Shown here: positions 1-8,517 of the stretch, piece by piece
How the letters are laid out: the number at the start of each line of letters is the position of its first letter
Position numbering within the stretch: position 1 is the first letter of the stretch
Assembly: GCF_000021305.1 (NCBI RefSeq)
Contig: NC_011772.1
Location: 3,014,001-3,078,000 of the forward strand
Direction of reading: 5' to 3'
DNA from: Bacillus cereus G9842
GTDB lineage: Bacteria > Bacillota > Bacilli > Bacillales > Bacillaceae_G
DNA length: 64,000 bases
The notes under the pieces: model-generated
What the model was told of the DNA's origin: nothing
Seen by the model: only the letters and a program-made list of their open reading frames with translations
The model's database searches: none
Position numbers and translations under genes: made by a program

Positions 1-2
1 CT

Positions 3-296
3 TTCGCAAAAGCTTTAGAGACATTGGGTGTTGAATGGGGAAAACTCTTCCCTGTGCCGAACTATGATATTAATAAATACCCAGAGTGCAGAAAGTATGT
101 AGACATGGGATTCCATAACGCACAATTTAATTTTAGCTTAGATCCAACAAGAATGGGAGAAATATTCCAAGGTGAATCACCAAGTAGAAACAAAGGAACA
201 TTAGCAGTAACTGACCCGCCAAAAGGTTTTCCTGTACCAGAACTTCCTGAAATGCCAAATGAGCATAGTCCTGGATTAAAAGATATGGGTCTTTAA
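3..296 (+). CDS. Manganese catalase, C-terminal part (gene runs off the left edge)
   Basis: The reading frame is open from the first bases of the window and ends at TAA 294-296, so only the last 97 or so codons are present. The peptide (ending GLKDMGL) resembles the C-terminal tail of non-haem manganese catalases of the YdbD type found in Bacillus, which disproportionate hydrogen peroxide with a di-manganese centre and are often spore-associated. The metal ligands lie upstream of the window and cannot be inspected. An imperfect hairpin follows at 304-333. The family call rests on recalled similarity of the tail region, so it is probable rather than certain. Confidence 0.75.
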   Translation, partial: FAKALETLGVEWGKLFPVPNYDINKYPECRKYVDMGFHNAQFNFSLDPTRMGEIFQGESPSRNKGTLAVTDPPKGFPVPELPEMPNEHSPGLKDMGL

Positions 297-303
297 GATC
301 ATT

Positions 304-335
304 ATGGCCAACTATTGATTCATGGTTGGTCATAG
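304..335 (+). terminator. Weak terminator-like hairpin after the catalase gene
   Basis: ATGGCCAAC and GTTGGTCAT pair over 9 bp with one G-U pair across a 12-nt loop. Only a poor T-tract follows, so termination would be weak. Confidence 0.4.
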
Positions 336-526
336 TTATTTATAAAGATTCATGTAAACTTGTTGTTAACATGATAGGATGTTTTAATAAATCCTCTTTA
401 TTTAAAAGTGATGTTGATTATATTGCTGCTCCTCTTAATTTTGTTTCTATGAACCATTAAACGCCACTGTATACTTACTTATAATCTCTCTACCTCTATT
501 CACGTATAACATCCTTATATTGTAAA

Positions 527-556
527 CAAAGAGGAGGGACTTCTCCCCCCTCTTCT
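527..556 (-). terminator. Terminator of aspA
   Basis: A G/C-rich hairpin (AAGAGGAGGGA against TCCCCCCTCTT around a short loop) begins immediately after the aspA stop codon on the minus strand and is followed by a T-rich stretch. Confidence 0.6.
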
Positions 557-557
557 T

Positions 558-1988
558 TTAATTTTTCTTTAAAAGAGTTGCTCCTGCAATCCCTGGGTGT
601 GTCATTTCGAATGGATCTAGAATTAATTCTAAGTCTTCTTGTGACAGTACACCATTTTTCACACAAAGTTCTCGAACGGATTGCCCTGTCGCGATTGCTT
701 CTTTCGCAACGCGAGCTGCTGCTTCATAACCGATATGAGGGTTCACGGCTGTAATAATTCCTACACTTTTCTCAACATACTCTTTTAAGCGATCTTCATT
801 CGCTTCAATTCCTTTTAAGCAATTATCTGTAAAGGCACGGAAACCGTTATTCATAATGCTAATCGATTGCAGTAAGTTGAAAACAAGTACTGGTTCCATA
901 ACGTTTAATTCTAATTGTCCTGCTTCTGAAGCAAGGCAAATTGTATGGTCATTACCAATTACTTGGAACGCAATTTGATTAATTACTTCTGGCATAACAG
1001 GGTTTACTTTCCCTGGCATAATAGAAGAACCTGGTTGGCGAGCTGGTAACATAATTTCAGCTAAACCAACACGAGGACCTGATGCCATTAAGCGAAGGTC
1101 ATTCGCAATTTTAGACATATTCATCATACATACTTTCAGTGCTGCAGATACTTCAGTATACGCATCCGTATTTTGCGTCGCATCTACTAAATCTTCTGCA
1201 CCGACAAGCGGGAGTTCACTAATTGCAGCTAAATGTTTTACAACTGCTTCAATATATTCTGGATCTGCATTTAAGCCTGTACCAACTGCAGTTGCCCCCA
1301 TATTTACTTCATATAAGTGTTGACGCGATTGTTGAATACGTTTCATATCACGTTCAAGTACGCGAGAATATGCTTTAAATTCTTGTCCAAGACGAATTGG
1401 CACAGCGTCTTGTAAATGTGTACGACCCATTTTAATCACATGGTCGAACTGTTCTGCTTTTAATTCAAATATATCGTGCATATAACCCATCGTTTGTAAT
1501 AAGCCTTCTAATGCGTTTAATGTTGCAATATGAATCGCCGTTGGGAATGCATCATTTGTTGATTGCGCCATGTTTACATGACTATTTGGACTAATATAAT
1601 GATAGTCTCCCTTTTCCATCCCTAATAATTCAAGAGCACGATTGGCCATGACTTCATTTGCATTCATGTTCATTGAAGTACCCGCTCCGCCTTGGATTGG
1701 ATCTACGATGAAATGATCATGCCATTTTCCATCAAGAATTTCTTGAGCAGCTTCTGCGATGGCACCGCCCTTGTTTAATTCCAATCTTCCTACATCTGTA
1801 TTGGCAAGCGCTGCAGCTTTTTTTACAACTGCGAACGCTTTAATTAAACTTTCATGAATTTTATACCCTGTAATCGGGAAATTTTCAACAGCGCGTAAAG
1901 TTTGAATTCCGTAATATGCCTCAATAGGTAATTCCTTTCCTCCCAAAAAATCATTCTCCACTCGCACGTTCTTGTTTGTCATTGCCAT
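558..1988 (-). CDS. aspA: Aspartate ammonia-lyase
   Basis: The product is 476 residues, the usual size for aspartase, and deaminates L-aspartate to fumarate and ammonia in the cytoplasm. It belongs to the fumarase/aspartase superfamily: the signature GSSIMPGKVNP is present near residue 320, TSMNMNANEV near 105 and GRTHLQDAVP near 190. The ATG follows GGGGGAG at good spacing. It lies 53 bp downstream of the asparaginase gene on the same strand, so asparagine is converted to aspartate and then fumarate by one transcription unit, as in the ansAB operon of B. subtilis. The equivalent second gene there is called ansB. Confidence 0.95.
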   Translation of the reverse strand: MAMTNKNVRVENDFLGGKELPIEAYYGIQTLRAVENFPITGYKIHESLIKAFAVVKKAAALANTDVGRLELNKGGAIAEAAQEILDGKWHDHFIVDPIQGGAGTSMNMNANEVMANRALELLGMEKGDYHYISPNSHVNMAQSTNDAFPTAIHIATLNALEGLLQTMGYMHDIFELKAEQFDHVIKMGRTHLQDAVPIRLGQEFKAYSRVLERDMKRIQQSRQHLYEVNMGATAVGTGLNADPEYIEAVVKHLAAISELPLVGAEDLVDATQNTDAYTEVSAALKVCMMNMSKIANDLRLMASGPRVGLAEIMLPARQPGSSIMPGKVNPVMPEVINQIAFQVIGNDHTICLASEAGQLELNVMEPVLVFNLLQSISIMNNGFRAFTDNCLKGIEANEDRLKEYVEKSVGIITAVNPHIGYEAAARVAKEAIATGQSVRELCVKNGVLSQEDLELILDPFEMTHPGIAGATLLKKN

Positions 1989-2041
1989 TTTAATTTCTCC
2001 CCCATATTAAATGTAAAACCTAAATAAATCATATGAAGTCA

Positions 2042-3046
2042 TTACCAATCCTTATCAGATTTTATTGTTAAATCGTAGGCTAAAGGCTCTTCAATAATTT
2101 TTTTAATCTCTTCTAATTTATTAGTTTTCCCAAGCGCCCACATCAATTTTGCTATGATGGCTTCCGTATTCATATCTCCAGATAATATTACTTGATGTTG
2201 TGCCACTTTCCGTCCTACTTCATAGAGAAGTATGTCTTCTCCTTCTTCCAGGCATTGAGTAGTAATCACTACAGCAATCCCCATTTCAGTCAACTCTTGA
2301 ATTTTCGAAAGCAAGTTCCTTCCTTCAAAAGGTAATCCACCGTTACCAAAACTTTCAATAATAACCCCTTTATACAAATCTTTTAAACAATCAAATATCT
2401 CTGGTTTTGTACCTGGATACAATTTCATAAGAAAAACATCCGTACATAAATTAGTATTTATTGAAAGTTCATTATGGGAGGACTTTGGCTTCCAATGATA
2501 TTTCAGTTCATCTTCATTTACCTCAGCAACATATGGATAATTCACACTTTCAAATGCATCATAACTTTTTGTTCGCATTTTAACTGCTCTCGTCCCAATA
2601 ATCACCCTACTATCAAAAACAATAAACACACCCCCAACATCCTCACAGGCAAATCTAAGAGCATCAGCTACATTTTTCTTTGCGTCTGTCTTTTTAAAAC
2701 TAATAGGTACTTGTGAACCTGTTAAAACAACTGGTTTTCTTAAACCTTGAAGCATATAAGATAACGCGGAAGATGTATAAGCTAACGTATCCGTTCCATG
2801 TGTAATCACAAACCCGTCATAGTCATCATAGTGATTAAAAACAGCATTAGCTATTTCTTTCCAGTGCTCAGGTTGCATATTGGTACTATCAATATTCATT
2901 AAGATTTTGCAATCTATTTCTAAGTTTCGAGAAGACTTCGAAAAATAATTCAATAATTCCTCAGCGGACAATCCTGGAACAAGCCCCTCATTCCCCTCCA
3001 CAGATGCAATTGTCCCACCAGTTGCAAGTAATAAAATTTTCTTCAT
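2042..3046 (-). CDS. ansA: L-asparaginase, type I cytoplasmic
   Basis: This 334-residue protein hydrolyses L-asparagine to aspartate. The N-terminal catalytic motif [10 protein letters not shown] and the second motif TGTDT (in [10 protein letters not shown], near residue 80) carry the two active-site threonines and the Thr-Asp pair of the asparaginase family. No signal peptide is present, so it is cytoplasmic. I chose the ATG at 3046 because GGAGGGG sits about 7 bases upstream of it; an upstream in-frame start at 3061 would place the ribosome site inside the gene. It leads the ansA-aspA unit and is divergent from the regulator gene ansR. Confidence 0.93.
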   Translation of the reverse strand: MKKILLLATGGTIASVEGNEGLVPGLSAEELLNYFSKSSRNLEIDCKILMNIDSTNMQPEHWKEIANAVFNHYDDYDGFVITHGTDTLAYTSSALSYMLQGLRKPVVLTGSQVPISFKKTDAKKNVADALRFACEDVGGVFIVFDSRVIIGTRAVKMRTKSYDAFESVNYPYVAEVNEDELKYHWKPKSSHNELSINTNLCTDVFLMKLYPGTKPEIFDCLKDLYKGVIIESFGNGGLPFEGRNLLSKIQELTEMGIAVVITTQCLEEGEDILLYEVGRKVAQHQVILSGDMNTEAIIAKLMWALGKTNKLEEIKKIIEEPLAYDLTIKSDKDW

Positions 3047-3070
3047 ACACAACCCCTCCATAAAATAAAC

Positions 3071-3084
3071 AACGATATATCGTT
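3071..3084. promoter_or_regulatory. 14-bp palindrome, candidate AnsR operator
   Basis: AACGATATATCGTT is a perfect palindrome located between the candidate ansA promoter and the ansA ribosome site, where a repressor could block transcription. Binding by the divergent regulator is inference from position. Confidence 0.5.
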
Positions 3085-3109
3085 CGCGTAATGCGTATTT
3101 ATATTTATC

Positions 3110-3137
3110 ATTATAGAACTTAATTTGAATTAATCAA
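3110..3137 (-). promoter_or_regulatory. Candidate promoter for ansA-aspA
   Basis: On the minus strand TTGATT (3137-3132) and TATAAT (3115-3110) are separated by 16 bp. The element lies in the divergent ansA/ansR intergenic region. Confidence 0.6.
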
Positions 3138-3230
3138 GATTTTGTATTCAATACGCGTACTTTTTTTCTATTCTTGATTCTTTTTCTATGTTATAATTAA
3201 TTTAATAAAATTAGATGGGGTATGAGACGA

Positions 3231-3608
3231 ATGCTGGAACGTTTATCTAAATTAAGAAAAAATCAAAAATGGTCCTTACAAGAGACAGCAGATCGACTTG
3301 GGATTGCGAAAAGCACCTATGCCGGGTATGAAAATGGTTATAGATTACCTTCATTACAATCTTTATCAAAAATAGCCGATTTATTTGATACATCTGTAGA
3401 TTATATATTAGGTCGAATTGAACATTCACATCAAAACAAAGATGTAATTGATATTACAAGACTCCTAAACGATCCAGATCCAACACTTTTAATAGATGGA
3501 GAAGCACTGTCAACAGAAGAGATAATAGATTTTATTGCTTTTGTGAGAAGTAAACGAGAACTAAGTTCCAAGAGAATAGAAAATATTGAACCAACATGTA
3601 AAAGTTGA
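3231..3608 (+). CDS. ansR: XRE-family repressor AnsR
   Basis: A small (about 125-residue) regulator with an N-terminal Cro/CI-type helix-turn-helix: residues 15-60 include SLQETADRLGIAKSTYAGYE followed by a typical SVDYILGR end. Its position divergent from ansA matches AnsR of B. subtilis, which represses the asparaginase/aspartase operon and is relieved by asparagine. ATG 3231 has GGGG about 10 bases upstream, whereas the ATG at 3222 is only one base from it, so 3231 is preferred. An extended -10 (TGTTATAAT, 3189-3197) precedes it. Confidence 0.85.
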   Translation: MLERLSKLRKNQKWSLQETADRLGIAKSTYAGYENGYRLPSLQSLSKIADLFDTSVDYILGRIEHSHQNKDVIDITRLLNDPDPTLLIDGEALSTEEIIDFIAFVRSKRELSSKRIENIEPTCKS

Positions 3609-3665
3609 TTCAATAAAAAACGAAGACACTGTACTCTTTAAACTTAGAAATACTTAGACAATTAA

Positions 3666-3881
3666 TTTGCAAACGGTTTATATAATGAATTCTTAGCAGC
3701 TGGCCTCATTCGGGGACTTATACTTGGAAATAATCCCATTGGTTATATGATTCAATTATTTTTCATCATTTGTGTAGTGGTAGCAGCTATTTTCGGAGGT
3801 TTCACATCCAATAAATCAATTATCATGAAACAAGGATTTCTCGCTATTTTAGCGTTGCTTGCCCTTTTATCTGTCATATAG
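3666..3881 (+). pseudogene. DUF1304 membrane protein, 5'-truncated remnant
   Basis: After an in-frame TAA the frame opens without a plausible start and reads FANGLYNEFLAAGLIRG and then two hydrophobic stretches to TAG at 3879-3881. This is the C-terminal half of a small DUF1304-type integral membrane protein, whose family shows a conserved QGLYNGFLAAGL-like motif. The first half is missing, so the gene is a truncated relic. A perfect hairpin terminator follows at 3922. Confidence 0.7.
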
Positions 3882-3921
3882 AACTAAAGCTTTTCAATAA
3901 AGGAACTCACTTTTGAAGAAT

Positions 3922-3966
3922 ACGCCATTCTTTCTGTAGATTTATAAGAAAGAATGGCGTTTTTGT
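3922..3966 (+). terminator. Strong intrinsic terminator
   Basis: A 14-bp perfect stem (ACGCCATTCTTTCT and its complement at 3947-3960) with an 11-nt loop is followed by TTTTTGT. It probably belonged to the truncated DUF1304 gene. Confidence 0.8.
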
Positions 3967-4184
3967 ATGTCTATTTCTGTATCGAAAGAATTTGAAAGTA
4001 TAACAGAATTAACAAGAATTAGCAAAGTAGATAAAGTAGATAAAGTACTATAATCATGAAAGAATCAAGGAAAAATAAAAGGAAATGAATCCAGTATTGT
4101 ACTAGGCTCATTCCCTAGAGACTACTTAATAAACCGACCTTTCTAACTTTCGGGGGCACAGTCTAGTTGAAGTGCTACAACTAC

Positions 4185-4318
4185 TTTAAAGTTAAGTGTT
4201 TAACCTTGAAGTACTTAATTCTTTTTTCCAGACAAAGCATACATTATATCTTGATGCTTTGTCCTCTTATAATTATGTGGTATCGGGAATTTGTTTCGGT
4301 GTTCTTTTATTATAATTA
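4185..4318 (-). pseudogene. Remnant copy of the 3' end of a GIY-YIG protein gene
   Basis: This stretch is nearly identical to 21275-21412, the 3' end of the intact GIY-YIG gene at 21283-21924. On the minus strand it encodes KEHRNKFPIPHNYKRT and then KHQDIMYALSGKKN before a stop. Compared with the intact copy it lacks one codon and one T, so it stops earlier. No N-terminal nuclease domain is present. Between 3967 and 4184 I see only a short tandem repeat (AAAGTAGAT, 4024-4047) and no gene. Confidence 0.8.
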
Positions 4319-4350
4319 TGATTACTATAAGTGATAAAGCTACAGGTATA

Positions 4351-4402
4351 AAAACGATTAACAAAGCATCTTAATGTTTATGAAATTCTTTGTTAATCGT
4401 TT
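4351..4402 (-). terminator. Terminator of the first germinant receptor operon
   Basis: Perfect 15-bp arms (AAACGATTAACAAAG at 4352-4366 and its complement at 4388-4402) enclose a 21-nt loop. Read on the minus strand the stem is followed by TTTTTATA. Confidence 0.7.
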
Positions 4403-4466
4403 CTCTTCTCCCTAATCTCCTGCGAGACTATATTTTTTCATTAAAATTCCCCATATCTTATTTGAT

Positions 4467-5546
4467 TTATTCTGTAACACCAGATTGGGTTACTTTTACA
4501 TCAGCTGTTACACGAAAACGTAAATGTTTATAGGATTCTTCCCATTCTTGACTGTTCCATTTTCTTACGTGAGTTCTACCAAGCTTTCTAAGTCCTATAG
4601 GATCTGTGTCTTTTTTAATAAATCTCTTTATCAATGTAGTTGCTTTTTTCTCTATTTCTTTTTCCATAATTTTTTCTAATTTTTTTATTTCTTTAGGATT
4701 ATCTAGATTTTTTGTTTTTGTAAATTCTTGAATTTCAGCTTTAACTTGAATATGAGCATTTACGAATGGATGCTTACTATTCCCCTCCATCTTATATTTT
4801 GTTCTAGCTTTTATATTCTCTATCGTGGCGTAAGTATTTGGGGAACCAGGTAGTTTGAATTGGTATGTACCTTGTTTAAAATTATCTGTCAACAATTTAA
4901 ATACAAATAAATCTTTAGGGTTTACTTTATCAACCATTTTACATCTTTTAAAAAGTGCTATTCCATCTAACTCCAACACATTACCTTTTTTAGATATTAT
5001 CGGTAAATATGAATCTCTCGCATCATCATTAAGTTGGTTTAAAAACATAAAAAAATTTGTTTTTGGCTGCGTTCCATTATCCATATTTTGCTCCAGTAAA
5101 GAGGATAGATAGGAAGCAATTTCTTTTTCTTCAGAATAGTTCCCCTTTAATAGTGATTCCCCTTTTACATTTGTAATTGCTAAATAAATTGCATTTCCTA
5201 CACTAGGATTTCGATTCAAAGTCTCTAAAATTTCCTGCATTCCCTTTTCAATTATTTTTTCATTAAATATAATAACACGCAATTGCCCCAACTCTAGAGG
5301 TCCAGAAGATTTTTCGGATGCTCTTGCAAGAACTTCTCTACCAGTCTGGCCTGATGCTGAATAGATTTTCGTTTCACCTTCCCCGCCTCCTTTATAAGCT
5401 GAAATCGCAAAGGTTCCTTTTAGCTTACCTTTTGCTTCGGTATCATATGCCGCAACTTGAACTAAGTCAATGTCATCCACAATTTTCGTTTTAGCACAAC
5501 CTATTAAGAAGACACTTACTATAAGGAAAAGTATCCATCGCTTCAT
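4467..5546 (-). CDS. Spore germination protein, GerKC/GerAC family lipoprotein (C subunit)
   Basis: The 359-residue product starts at MKRWILFL, where AAGGAG lies 7 bases upstream; a longer open frame to 5639 overlaps the B gene and is not credible. Residues 1-17 form a lipoprotein signal ending in FLIGC, so the protein is expected to be lipidated at Cys and anchored on the outer face of the spore inner membrane. The remainder matches the GerAC-type C subunit of nutrient germinant receptors. It follows the B gene by 2 bp in an A-B-C operon. The germinant cannot be read from sequence, so I give no symbol. Confidence 0.88.
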   Translation of the reverse strand: MKRWILFLIVSVFLIGCAKTKIVDDIDLVQVAAYDTEAKGKLKGTFAISAYKGGGEGETKIYSASGQTGREVLARASEKSSGPLELGQLRVIIFNEKIIEKGMQEILETLNRNPSVGNAIYLAITNVKGESLLKGNYSEEKEIASYLSSLLEQNMDNGTQPKTNFFMFLNQLNDDARDSYLPIISKKGNVLELDGIALFKRCKMVDKVNPKDLFVFKLLTDNFKQGTYQFKLPGSPNTYATIENIKARTKYKMEGNSKHPFVNAHIQVKAEIQEFTKTKNLDNPKEIKKLEKIMEKEIEKKATTLIKRFIKKDTDPIGLRKLGRTHVRKWNSQEWEESYKHLRFRVTADVKVTQSGVTE

Positions 5547-5548
5547 GT

Positions 5549-6631
5549 TTATCTCCTTAACTTTATTTTGGCGGTTTGAATTAGCCATAGTACAGGTAGG
5601 TATACATATATATATATAAAGCCCATTTGACCTGTCCAAGTATTTAATAAGTTAATTTTATTACGGTTATTCAAGAAAAATGATAAAACAAAGATGAATA
5701 GGATGATAACTGGCAAAACATATTTTTGCTTTATTCCCAGTGCCTCTTTTATACCACGACTTACTCCCCATAATGTAAAGGAAACATTGGGTAATATAAA
5801 AAAAGCCCAAACAGAAACAATAATGTATTCAAACCGCTCTATAAAGGGAAATTGTATAATTTTAATCATGCTTAAATATGCCCATATCGCACTCGCTAGT
5901 TGTTTTTCACTAAAAAACGCAAGAGTTAAAATCATAAGGTATGTGTAGACAATAGTCGTTACTAAATTTGCATAGTGCGCATATTTTTGAGACGTTTTTG
6001 CCTTTTTAATAAATGGGTAGTACAGCAATAACATTTCAAATCCAAAAAAACTAAACATATTTCCTTTCATTCCTTTCATAATTTCTAGGAATGAATGCTG
6101 TGCAATTGGAAATAAATTTCGGAAATCTGCATACTGCAAAGGATAAAAAAATGTGAAGATTAGAATGCTTGGGATAACGATTCCAAAGAAACCGATTCCG
6201 GCAACTACACGAAATCCTCCAGTAACAATGTAATAGCATAAACCCAAAAAAGCCCCAGCTATAACCCAAGATGAAATAGAAGGAAACATCCAAACATGTA
6301 CTACTTCGATATAAGTATGTAGTGTTGTTGCACCTAACAATACAATATAGGATAAAAAAATGAAGTTGAATATTCCACCAATCCATTTTCCAAGTACGTT
6401 TTGATTGATTGCAATGATGTCTCCATTACCCTGATTTAAAATCTGATATATGATCCAAATCATAAGATTAACAGATATTCCAAAAAGTAGCGTGCTAATC
6501 CACGCATCATTTCCAACTAATTTTGCACTAATCCTTTCAAAACCAAGCATACCAACCCCCATCTGTATAGTAATAATTAAAAAAAATACCATATATGGAG
6601 AGACTTGATACTCAATTGGGATCTGTTTCAT
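5549..6631 (-). CDS. Spore germination protein, GerAB/GerKB-type permease (B subunit)
   Basis: This 360-residue protein is an APC-superfamily-like membrane protein with about ten hydrophobic segments, beginning IPIEYQVSPYMVFFLI, as in the GerAB/YndE subunits that bind germinant in the spore inner membrane. The ATG at 6631 has GGGAGGAG just upstream; the longer frame to 6655 would overlap the A-subunit stop and lacks a ribosome site. It sits 20 bp after the A gene and 2 bp before the C gene, giving a compact tricistronic operon. Confidence 0.88.
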   Translation of the reverse strand: MKQIPIEYQVSPYMVFFLIITIQMGVGMLGFERISAKLVGNDAWISTLLFGISVNLMIWIIYQILNQGNGDIIAINQNVLGKWIGGIFNFIFLSYIVLLGATTLHTYIEVVHVWMFPSISSWVIAGAFLGLCYYIVTGGFRVVAGIGFFGIVIPSILIFTFFYPLQYADFRNLFPIAQHSFLEIMKGMKGNMFSFFGFEMLLLYYPFIKKAKTSQKYAHYANLVTTIVYTYLMILTLAFFSEKQLASAIWAYLSMIKIIQFPFIERFEYIIVSVWAFFILPNVSFTLWGVSRGIKEALGIKQKYVLPVIILFIFVLSFFLNNRNKINLLNTWTGQMGFIYIYVYLPVLWLIQTAKIKLRR

Positions 6632-6651
6632 AATGCTCCTCCCTGTTAAAT

Positions 6652-8151
6652 TCAATCATCAAAATCATTTCTTGATAGTATTTTATTTTTCTCTACCTCT
6701 TCTGGATTAAAGCGAAAACGCTGTTTAGACCTTGAAAAAATAGGACGTCGAAACATCGCTGAAATCGGCATACGTACAATACTGTCTTTCCAATCTGTAA
6801 GGCGTGTAGGATAAAAAGGAAACAAATAAGGACGTCTTAATGATTCTGTACGTAATAAACGTGCTAAAAGCAAAGAGCTTGTTAAAACAATTCCTAATAA
6901 ACCCAACAGGTGTGCGGCGATTATAAAAGGAAAACGAATTACTCGAATTGTATTACCAATTCGATATATTGGTGCTGTAAATGAGCTAAGGGCTGAAAGT
7001 GCAACAATGATAATAAGTACATTACTTGTAAGACTTGCCTCTACCGATGCCTGTCCAATTACAATACCACCTACTATACCGACAGTTAGACCCACTTTAG
7101 TTGGTAAACGTGCCCCCGCTTCTCTCAGTAATTCAATCGTTATTTCTAAAAAAAGTGCTTCAATAACTGGAGGAAAAGGTACTTTACTTCTCGATATGAT
7201 TAACGTTTCAAGAAGTTCTCTCGGAATTAGCTCGTAATGATATGTTAAAATTGCAACATATAATGGAGTTGTTAAGACAGAAAAAATAAAAGCAAAAAGC
7301 CTTAGCAGTCGAAAAAAGGAGGAAATAATCCAAGGCATGGTGTAATCTTCTGTCGTAGAAAAAAAGTCAATTAATGTTGTTGGAAGAGTGATAGCATAAG
7401 GCGAGCCATCTACAAAAAGTGCAATTTTCCCTTCTGCTAATACAGCTGCCACACGGTCCGGACGTTCTGTATTCAAAAATTGAGGGAATATAGAATTCGG
7501 GTTGTCTGCAATTAACTGCATCAAATAAGTACTATCCAAAACATGGTCTGTTTTTATTTGACTTACCCTTTTTATAATTTCTTGTAGATTTTGATCATTT
7601 ACAATTCCCTCAATAAATACAATCGCAACAGTTGTGTTAGAGAGAGATCCTACTTTCAATTCTTTCATTTGTAAATAAGGTGTTGGAAGCTTTCTACGTA
7701 CTAAATTTAAATTTACATCTAAATCTTCGACAAATGCGATTTGCGGACCCACAATATTGTATTCAATTTCGGCTTTTGTAATATCCCTTTTTTCTTTCTT
7801 TGACACATTTACTAACAAACAATTTAATTTATCTGTATCGAACTGAATCAGTATATAGCCATTTAAAATACTATCCTGAATATCTTCCATTTGATTTGTT
7901 ATTTTTGAATTCTCAAAAGGTAAGACAGAGTGAATATCTTGTAACGAATCGAAGCTCTTCTCTTTTATATAAGTCAAAACCTCTTCATGAAATATATTTA
8001 CATCGATTAATGTTCTAAAATATGAAATGACTATAGAGGAATTATTAGAAGCAATTTCCAACGTTATAAAATCTTTAGATTTTTTTAGTAATTTCATTAA
8101 ATCCTGCAAAGATTCTATAGAGTAAACAGATATTCTTTCATGTGGTTTCAA
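6652..8151 (-). CDS. Spore germination protein, GerAA/GerKA family (A subunit)
   Basis: The 499-residue A subunit contains the family core TERPDRVAAVLAEGKIAL (near 230) and PFPPVIEALFLEITIELLREAGARLP (near 330), followed by hydrophobic segments to about 430 and the conserved DWKDSIVRMP near 450. The hydrophilic N-terminal domain (1-240) and membrane C-terminal domain are typical of GerA-type receptors. It is the first gene of an A-B-C operon that would be expressed in the forespore; I did not find a convincing sigma-G promoter in the upstream gap. Confidence 0.9.
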   Translation of the reverse strand: MKPHERISVYSIESLQDLMKLLKKSKDFITLEIASNNSSIVISYFRTLIDVNIFHEEVLTYIKEKSFDSLQDIHSVLPFENSKITNQMEDIQDSILNGYILIQFDTDKLNCLLVNVSKKEKRDITKAEIEYNIVGPQIAFVEDLDVNLNLVRRKLPTPYLQMKELKVGSLSNTTVAIVFIEGIVNDQNLQEIIKRVSQIKTDHVLDSTYLMQLIADNPNSIFPQFLNTERPDRVAAVLAEGKIALFVDGSPYAITLPTTLIDFFSTTEDYTMPWIISSFFRLLRLFAFIFSVLTTPLYVAILTYHYELIPRELLETLIISRSKVPFPPVIEALFLEITIELLREAGARLPTKVGLTVGIVGGIVIGQASVEASLTSNVLIIIVALSALSSFTAPIYRIGNTIRVIRFPFIIAAHLLGLLGIVLTSSLLLARLLRTESLRRPYLFPFYPTRLTDWKDSIVRMPISAMFRRPIFSRSKQRFRFNPEEVEKNKILSRNDFDD

Positions 8152-8347
8152 TTGATAATACCCTTCCTTTCAGAAAGAAACTATATATAGTTTTCAGGAA
8201 ATTGCTATTTTTAAAATTAGGGATGGTGATATGTAAATATACTTATTGAATTAATAATAACGCCTTTGAAAATAACTTAACCAAAATTAGTTAAAAAATG
8301 TATTAAAAGTAAAAATAAGAAATGTTTTCGAGCATAATTACAATATT

Positions 8348-8388
8348 AAAAACATCCTTTCTTTTAGTTCTAAAGAAAGGATGTTTTT
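8348..8388 (-). terminator. Terminator of the histidine kinase gene
   Basis: AAACATCCTTTCTTT and AAAGAAAGGATGTTT form a stem with a one-base bulge. T-runs occur on both sides, but position fits the kinase gene ending at 8518. The rest of 8152-8517 is A/T-rich and I see nothing else in it. Confidence 0.7.
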
Positions 8389-8517
8389 ATAACAAGCTTT
8401 TTCAATTGTCTATTCTATAGGGTAAATTTATTAGTGTTCTTCTCTTTATTATTTCATTAAGTAACATTAGCATTACATTCTGTATGGTTTCTTTAAAAAT
8501 TTCAGTAAAAGAATATA

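Noticed and set aside
4024..4047. Short tandem repeat AAAGTAGAT
   Set aside because: Only two and a half units in A/T-rich sequence; not considered functional and not a CRISPR-like array.
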